The notes below the pieces were generated by a model. That model did no database searches. It had not been told where the DNA came from and was given only the letters and a program-made list of their open reading frames with translations. Both the position numbers and the translations under genes were made by a program. Shown here piece after piece: positions 6,142 to 8,961 of a stretch of 8,961 bases of DNA (the stretch's first letter is position 1; each line of letters starts with the position of its first letter). The stretch is from an uncultured Veillonella sp. (GTDB lineage Bacteria > Bacillota > Negativicutes > Veillonellales > Veillonellaceae), in NCBI GenBank assembly GCA_900757715.1, contig CAAEOZ010000047.1:1-8961 (forward strand). Reading direction: 5' to 3'.

Positions 6142-7071
6142 TTATACTCTAAACTCTATTGTTTCCGCACCTTCCGTTTGATCTTGCCCATCCATATATG
6201 CAATAAGTCTTTCTAATTCAGCTTCAGAGGAGAAAGCAATTTCAATTTTCCCTTGTACCTTTTTGCCTGCACGGAATTTAATATTCACAGGGGACCCTAA
6301 GCTTAGTTTTAAACGGTCCATTAGAGCACGAACTTCTGCCGTATTTTGGGGTTTACCAGTCTTTGCTTTAGATGATTTATTTTGCATAGACTTAACAAGG
6401 GCCTCTGCTTGTCTAGCGCTTAGATCGCCCTCTTTAATACGTTCAGCTGCTTCCATTTGTTGAGCTACACTTCTTAACGCCAATAATGGACGAGCTTGGC
6501 CAACCGTCAAATCACCTTCAATAAGATCTTTTTGTACAGAATCACATAATTTTAAAAGACGAACCATATTAGCAATATATGAACGACTACGGCCAAGACG
6601 AGCAGAAATCATTTCTTGCGTTTGCTTATAAGTATCCATCAATCCTTGATAAGCCAACGCTTCTTCAATGGGATCTAGCCCTTCTCGTTGTAGGTTCTCT
6701 ACAAGAGCAACCTCTGTCATTTCTTCGGTATTATATTTTTTAACAATAACTGGTACTGTTTTCAATCCAGCAATCATAGCAGCACGATAACGGCGCTCAC
6801 CAGCCACAATTTGATATTTATTTTTTTGTTTACGAACCACAATAGGTTGAAAAATACCAAGATTCTTGATTGATTCGGCCAATGTAGCTAGACTATCTTC
6901 ATCAAAACTTTTACGTGGTTGATCTACATTTGGAACTAACTCAGAAATCGGCAGTTCATGTATCTCCTTATCAGGCAATACAGACTCTACAGAGTCAACC
7001 TTCATTAAATTCTCAAGGCCCTTCCCCAATCCGGACGCTTTGCTTTTCTTGCTTTTAATTTCTCTTGGCAT
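6142..7071 (-). CDS. parB: ParB/Spo0J chromosome partition protein (parS-binding CTPase)
   Basis: A 309-residue chromosomal ParB. The N-terminal GLGKGLENLM (14-23) is the segment that contacts and stimulates ParA. The ParB/Srx fold (about 36-130) contains QPRKSF (51-56), the CTP-binding GERRYRAA (91-98) and ENLQRE (125-130). A helix-turn-helix, TQEMISARLGRSRSYIANMV (151-170), reads the parS palindrome. The C-terminal dimerisation region covers about 243-309 after a Lys/Ser linker. ParB loads at parS, slides as a CTP-bound clamp and recruits SMC. Four parS-type sites lie nearby, at 7673-7688 and 8174-8589. The ATG at 7071 follows an AGAGAGG ribosome site. The 148-bp gap from parA, with a TATAAT-like stretch, allows separate transcription. 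All key motifs are intact. Confidence 0.97.
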   Translation of the reverse strand: MPREIKSKKSKASGLGKGLENLMKVDSVESVLPDKEIHELPISELVPNVDQPRKSFDEDSLATLAESIKNLGIFQPIVVRKQKNKYQIVAGERRYRAAMIAGLKTVPVIVKKYNTEEMTEVALVENLQREGLDPIEEALAYQGLMDTYKQTQEMISARLGRSRSYIANMVRLLKLCDSVQKDLIEGDLTVGQARPLLALRSVAQQMEAAERIKEGDLSARQAEALVKSMQNKSSKAKTGKPQNTAEVRALMDRLKLSLGSPVNIKFRAGKKVQGKIEIAFSSEAELERLIAYMDGQDQTEGAETIEFRV

Positions 7072-7219
7072 GCAACTAACCTCTCTCGACCTTACAAATA
7101 TTTACCAATTATAAATAAGTAAATTTCTTAAACTATCAAAGAACCAATTTATTTAGCATTTGATACCTACTTATCACCAGATGCTTACTTAACTTTAAAT
7201 ACTAGTTCAGTTTTAGTAC
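7072..7219 (-). other. parA-parB intergenic gap with a possible internal promoter
   Basis: The gap is 148 bp, longer than in tightly coupled parAB operons. On the minus strand it contains TTGATA followed after 16 bases by TATTTATAAT, which overlaps a TATAAT, plus a small TGATA/TATCA hairpin. The spacing to the better TATAAT is 20 bases, so the promoter is weakly supported. Confidence 0.3.
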
Positions 7220-7990
7220 TTATTTAGCTTTGGATGCTTTAATTACCTCTTTAGCTAATTTCGTATATACATCAGCACCTTTGGATTTTGGATCATATAC
7301 AATAATTGGCTCCCCATAACTAGGTGCTTCACTTAAACGTACATTACGAGGAATAATTGTTTTATATACTTTATTACCAAAGAATTTTTTTACTTCATCG
7401 GCTACTTGAATAGATAAATTTGTACGACCATCAAACATAGTCAATAATACGCCTTCAATTTCAAGATCTTTATTGGATGTTTGTTGTACAATTGTTATCG
7501 TTTTAACTAATTGACTAACTCCTTCCAATGCGTAAAATTCACTTTGAATCGGAATCAATACACTATCAGCAGCAGTGAAAGCATTTAATGTTAATAACCC
7601 GAGAGATGGAGGACAATCTATAACGATAAAATCATATTTATCTCGTACTGACGCCAATGCTTTTTTCAACATTGTTTCACGTGAAACAACGGAAACTAAT
7701 TCTACTTCAGCACCAGCTAGTTGAATTGTTGCAGGCGCCACAAATAGGTTTTCAAGCATTGTAGGTTGTACAATATCAGCAATTGGTTCTCCATCAATTA
7801 GAACATCATGTACACAGAGCTCTAAATCATCTTTTTCAATACCCAACCCAGAACTAGCATTACCTTGTGGATCCAAATCAACCAGTAGCACCGTCTTGCC
7901 TGCATCAGCTAAACAAGCACTCAAATTTACTGATGTTGTAGTTTTACCAACACCACCTTTTTGATTAGTAATAGCTATAACTTTGCCCAC
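7220..7990 (-). CDS. parA: ParA/Soj chromosome partition ATPase
   Basis: A 256-residue ParA of the chromosomal Soj type, a dimerising ATPase that binds DNA non-specifically and is displaced by ParB to drive origin segregation. In sporulating and other Firmicutes it also controls DnaA. The deviant Walker A is KGGVGKTT (11-18, signature lysine K11, P-loop lysine K16). Walker A' is VLLVDLDPQGN (34-44) with D40, and Walker B is FIVIDCPPS (121-129) with D125. The C-terminal IIPRNVRLSEAPSYGEPI (212-229) is typical. The start is GTG at 7990: an in-frame TAA immediately precedes it and GAGGTG lies about 6 bases upstream. A perfect parS is embedded in codons 102-106. An extended -10 promoter lies at 8031-8039. 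All catalytic residues are present. Confidence 0.97.
   Translation of the reverse strand: MGKVIAITNQKGGVGKTTTSVNLSACLADAGKTVLLVDLDPQGNASSGLGIEKDDLELCVHDVLIDGEPIADIVQPTMLENLFVAPATIQLAGAEVELVSVVSRETMLKKALASVRDKYDFIVIDCPPSLGLLTLNAFTAADSVLIPIQSEFYALEGVSQLVKTITIVQQTSNKDLEIEGVLLTMFDGRTNLSIQVADEVKKFFGNKVYKTIIPRNVRLSEAPSYGEPIIVYDPKSKGADVYTKLAKEVIKASKAK
7673..7688. promoter_or_regulatory. parS site inside parA (perfect palindrome)
   Basis: TGTTTCACGTGAAACA, the 16-bp ParB-binding consensus with no mismatch. It falls in the parA coding sequence and encodes Ser-Arg-Glu-Thr, so the protein frame tolerates the site. Confidence 0.95.
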
Positions 7991-8030
7991 TTAATTCACC
8001 TCATATCTTCGTTCAAAATATTTCTTTTTC

Positions 8031-8039
8031 ATTATAACA
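8031..8039 (-). promoter_or_regulatory. extended -10 promoter of parA
   Basis: The minus strand reads TGTTATAAT, a perfect TATAAT with the TG extension, 40 bases before the parA GTG. The -35 region is poor, consistent with an extended -10 promoter. Confidence 0.65.
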
Positions 8040-8118
8040 TAAAACGATGCGAATTACGGTATTTATAAATCAAATTCTTTATAATTATATATTTACAATA
8101 TTATTTTTACTTACACTC

Positions 8119-8145
8119 ATAAAGCTTATAGATAAATAGCTTTAT
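8119..8145. repeat. inverted repeat upstream of the parA promoter
   Basis: An 8-bp perfect stem, ATAAAGCT (8119-8126) with AGCTTTAT (8138-8145), with an 11-base spacer. It could be an operator or an RNA hairpin. Nothing distinguishes these. Confidence 0.35.
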
Positions 8146-8173
8146 CAATATAGTTGCAATACAATTTTTTTAT

Positions 8174-8189
8174 TGTTTCACGTGAAACA
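8174..8189. promoter_or_regulatory. parS site (perfect palindrome)
   Basis: TGTTTCACGTGAAACA with no mismatch, in the gene-free region between parA and the right-hand gene. The start is 501 bp from the start of the parA-internal site. Confidence 0.95.
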
Positions 8190-8272
8190 TAACAATTTAT
8201 TTCTTCATTATATATCTACAACACTAAAGAGCAAAAAATTACATCAAATGTTCTGTAGGTTTTACGATTAAA

Positions 8273-8288
8273 TGTTTCACGTGAAATA
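8273..8288. promoter_or_regulatory. parS-like site with one mismatch
   Basis: TGTTTCACGTGAAATA differs from the consensus only at position 15 (T for C). It starts 99 bp after the previous parS. The central 8 bp recognised by ParB are intact, so weaker binding is expected. Confidence 0.8.
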
Positions 8289-8323
8289 TTTAAGAATTAA
8301 GGCCTAACTCAAAAATATCAAAT

Positions 8324-8346
8324 TGTAAAATCAAAAAATTTTTACA
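8324..8346. repeat. operator-like palindrome TGTAAAA-N9-TTTTACA
   Basis: A 7-bp perfect inverted repeat (8324-8330 with 8340-8346) about 36 bp after the imperfect parS. The form fits a dimeric regulator's site or a hairpin. No regulator is identifiable. Confidence 0.35.
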
Positions 8347-8573
8347 GTAAAAAATCATTACTTTAATATAAATCTATACCAATAGTTCAATATATACAGA
8401 TTTATTTTATATTATCTTTTTTATTTATAGAACTAAACCATTAGTGAAAGGTATGAAGTAACAATACTTTGATTGGTAACATGTATATATAATATACGAA
8501 ATGTAATATATTAATTTAATACTATACTCTTATATGCGCTTAACAACATATAATCAGATCATATTTAACAAAT

Positions 8574-8589
8574 TGTTTCACGTGAAACA
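8574..8589. promoter_or_regulatory. parS site (perfect palindrome)
   Basis: TGTTTCACGTGAAACA with no mismatch, 301 bp after the imperfect parS and about 300 bp before the start of the plus-strand gene. Confidence 0.95.
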
Positions 8590-8653
8590 TTAAAGTTAAC
8601 ATTAAATGCATAAAAACTTTATCGTCAATAACTTTTATGTCTAAAAAAGCGTT

Positions 8654-8684
8654 TTGATATAACTTCAAACTATATCTATATACT
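8654..8684 (+). promoter_or_regulatory. possible upstream promoter of the right-hand gene
   Basis: TTGATA (8654-8659) and TATACT (8679-8684) are separated by 19 bases. The -10 is part of a 14-bp direct repeat (ATATCTATATACTA, 8672-8685 and 8735-8748) shared with the stronger promoter downstream. Confidence 0.35.
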
Positions 8685-8718
8685 ACTAAATTATATGAGA
8701 ATACAGGTCCTATATACT

Positions 8719-8747
8719 TTGACAGGTATTATCCATATCTATATACT
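8719..8747 (+). promoter_or_regulatory. near-consensus sigma-70 promoter of the right-hand gene
   Basis: A perfect TTGACA (8719-8724) is followed after exactly 17 bases by TATACT (8742-8747), one base off consensus. Transcription should start near 8754, giving a leader of about 130 bases before the ATG at 8885. Confidence 0.8.
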
Positions 8748-8837
8748 ATTAGTTAGATAGTAATTAGATTAATAATCTTAAGAGTCTAGAAAAATTACTT
8801 TATAAGATTTATATACAATTGATAACAGTAAGCACAT

Positions 8838-8867
8838 GCTCTACGGACACGCAGAGCTTTTTATTTT
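8838..8867 (+). terminator. terminator-like hairpin in the leader of the right-hand gene
   Basis: GCTCTAC (8838-8844) and GCAGAGC (8851-8857) form a 7-position stem with one A-C mismatch around a 6-base loop. TTTTTATTTT follows. It ends only a few bases before the GAGGAGG ribosome site (8870-8877), so it fits an attenuator for the downstream gene rather than the end of another gene, since none precedes it. Confidence 0.6.
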
Positions 8868-8884
8868 GAAGAGGAGGCGTTTCC

Positions 8885-8961
8885 ATGCCCATCTATAACG
8901 GAATGCTTCCTGCCATCGATAAAGCAGAAGTAAAACGATACGCAGGACTTCGTCACGCTGA
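8885..8961 (+). CDS. unidentified protein, N-terminal 25 codons (cut by window edge)
   Basis: The reading frame starts at the ATG at 8885, with GAGGAGG 7 bases upstream, and is open to the window end. The visible start contains MPIYNGMLPAIDKAEVKRY followed by AGLRHA. I do not recognise it firmly. The IDKAEVxRYxG pattern resembles the start of small proteins with a vitamin B12-dependent methionine synthase activation domain, which would suit a genome with a corrinoid adenosyltransferase, but 25 residues cannot establish this. It is the only plus-strand gene here, divergent from parA, with a strong promoter and a leader hairpin that suggests regulation by attenuation. Confidence 0.6.
   Translation, partial: MPIYNGMLPAIDKAEVKRYAGLRHA

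Larger units (their letters stand above)
7991..8884. other. gene-free, AT-rich intergenic region of about 890 bp holding the parS cluster
   Basis: There is no credible reading frame here. It contains the parA promoter, three parS-type sites, several short inverted repeats (8119-8145, 8324-8346, 8609-8639), two candidate promoters for the right-hand gene, and a leader hairpin. Minus-strand genes run left and a plus-strand gene runs right from it. It most likely functions as a centromere-like segregation region. No clear DnaA-box cluster is visible. Confidence 0.8.

Noticed and set aside
8729..8737. DnaA-box-like TTATCCATA
   Set aside because: It has one mismatch, stands alone, and falls in the spacer of the TTGACA/TATACT promoter. 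There is no cluster to support an origin.
8836..8898. 20-codon leader-peptide frame overlapping the right-hand gene start
   Set aside because: It has no ribosome site, runs through the terminator hairpin and the next gene's ribosome site, and has no run of a regulatory amino acid.

Overview
The window looks like a chromosomal segment from a diderm Firmicute of the Negativicutes, most likely Veillonella. I infer this from family content, not from a database match. An OmpH/Skp-type periplasmic chaperone implies an outer membrane, HydF implies an anaerobe with [FeFe] hydrogenase, and the AT-rich intergenic DNA, strong GGAGG ribosome sites and YtfI/YtfJ-type gene pair are Firmicute-like. No phage, insertion sequence, CRISPR array, rRNA or tRNA is visible.

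Nine genes lie on the minus strand. From right to left they are parA/soj (7220-7990), parB/spo0J (6142-7071), hydF (4550-5920), a DUF4446 membrane protein (3801-4322), an M23 peptidase (2835-3791), a cob(I)alamin/cobyrinate adenosyltransferase (2084-2662), a DUF2953 membrane protein (921-2060), a GerW/YtfJ-family protein (466-843) and the N-terminal part of an OmpH-family protein (1-185, cut by the window edge). A single plus-strand gene starts at 8885 and is cut by the right edge. The spacing suggests these minus-strand transcription units: parA with parB, hydF, DUF4446 with M23 (9 bp apart), cobO with DUF2953 and perhaps GerW, and ompH alone. A strong stem-loop at 2720-2765 separates the M23 unit from cobO, and a long imperfect stem at 338-404 separates GerW from ompH.

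The region 7991-8884 is a gene-free, AT-rich stretch of about 890 bp. It carries three parS-type palindromes, a fourth lies inside parA, and all sit beside the ParA and ParB genes whose products act on them. This is the chromosome segregation centromere and probably lies in the origin-proximal part of the chromosome. At its right end, a near-consensus promoter and a terminator-like leader hairpin precede the plus-strand gene.

The smaller intergenic spaces hold perfect short tandem repeats: three 16-bp units at 4411-4458, two 25-bp units at 5989-6038, and a hexamer repeat at 6109-6126. The most unusual protein feature is HydF, which carries a low-complexity insertion and a degenerate G4 (guanine-specificity) motif. 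I see no clear sign of an undescribed multi-gene system. The points most worth checking are the HydF variant, the centromere and leader architecture in 7991-8884, and the retention of a YtfI/YtfJ-type pair in what is probably a non-sporulating lineage.
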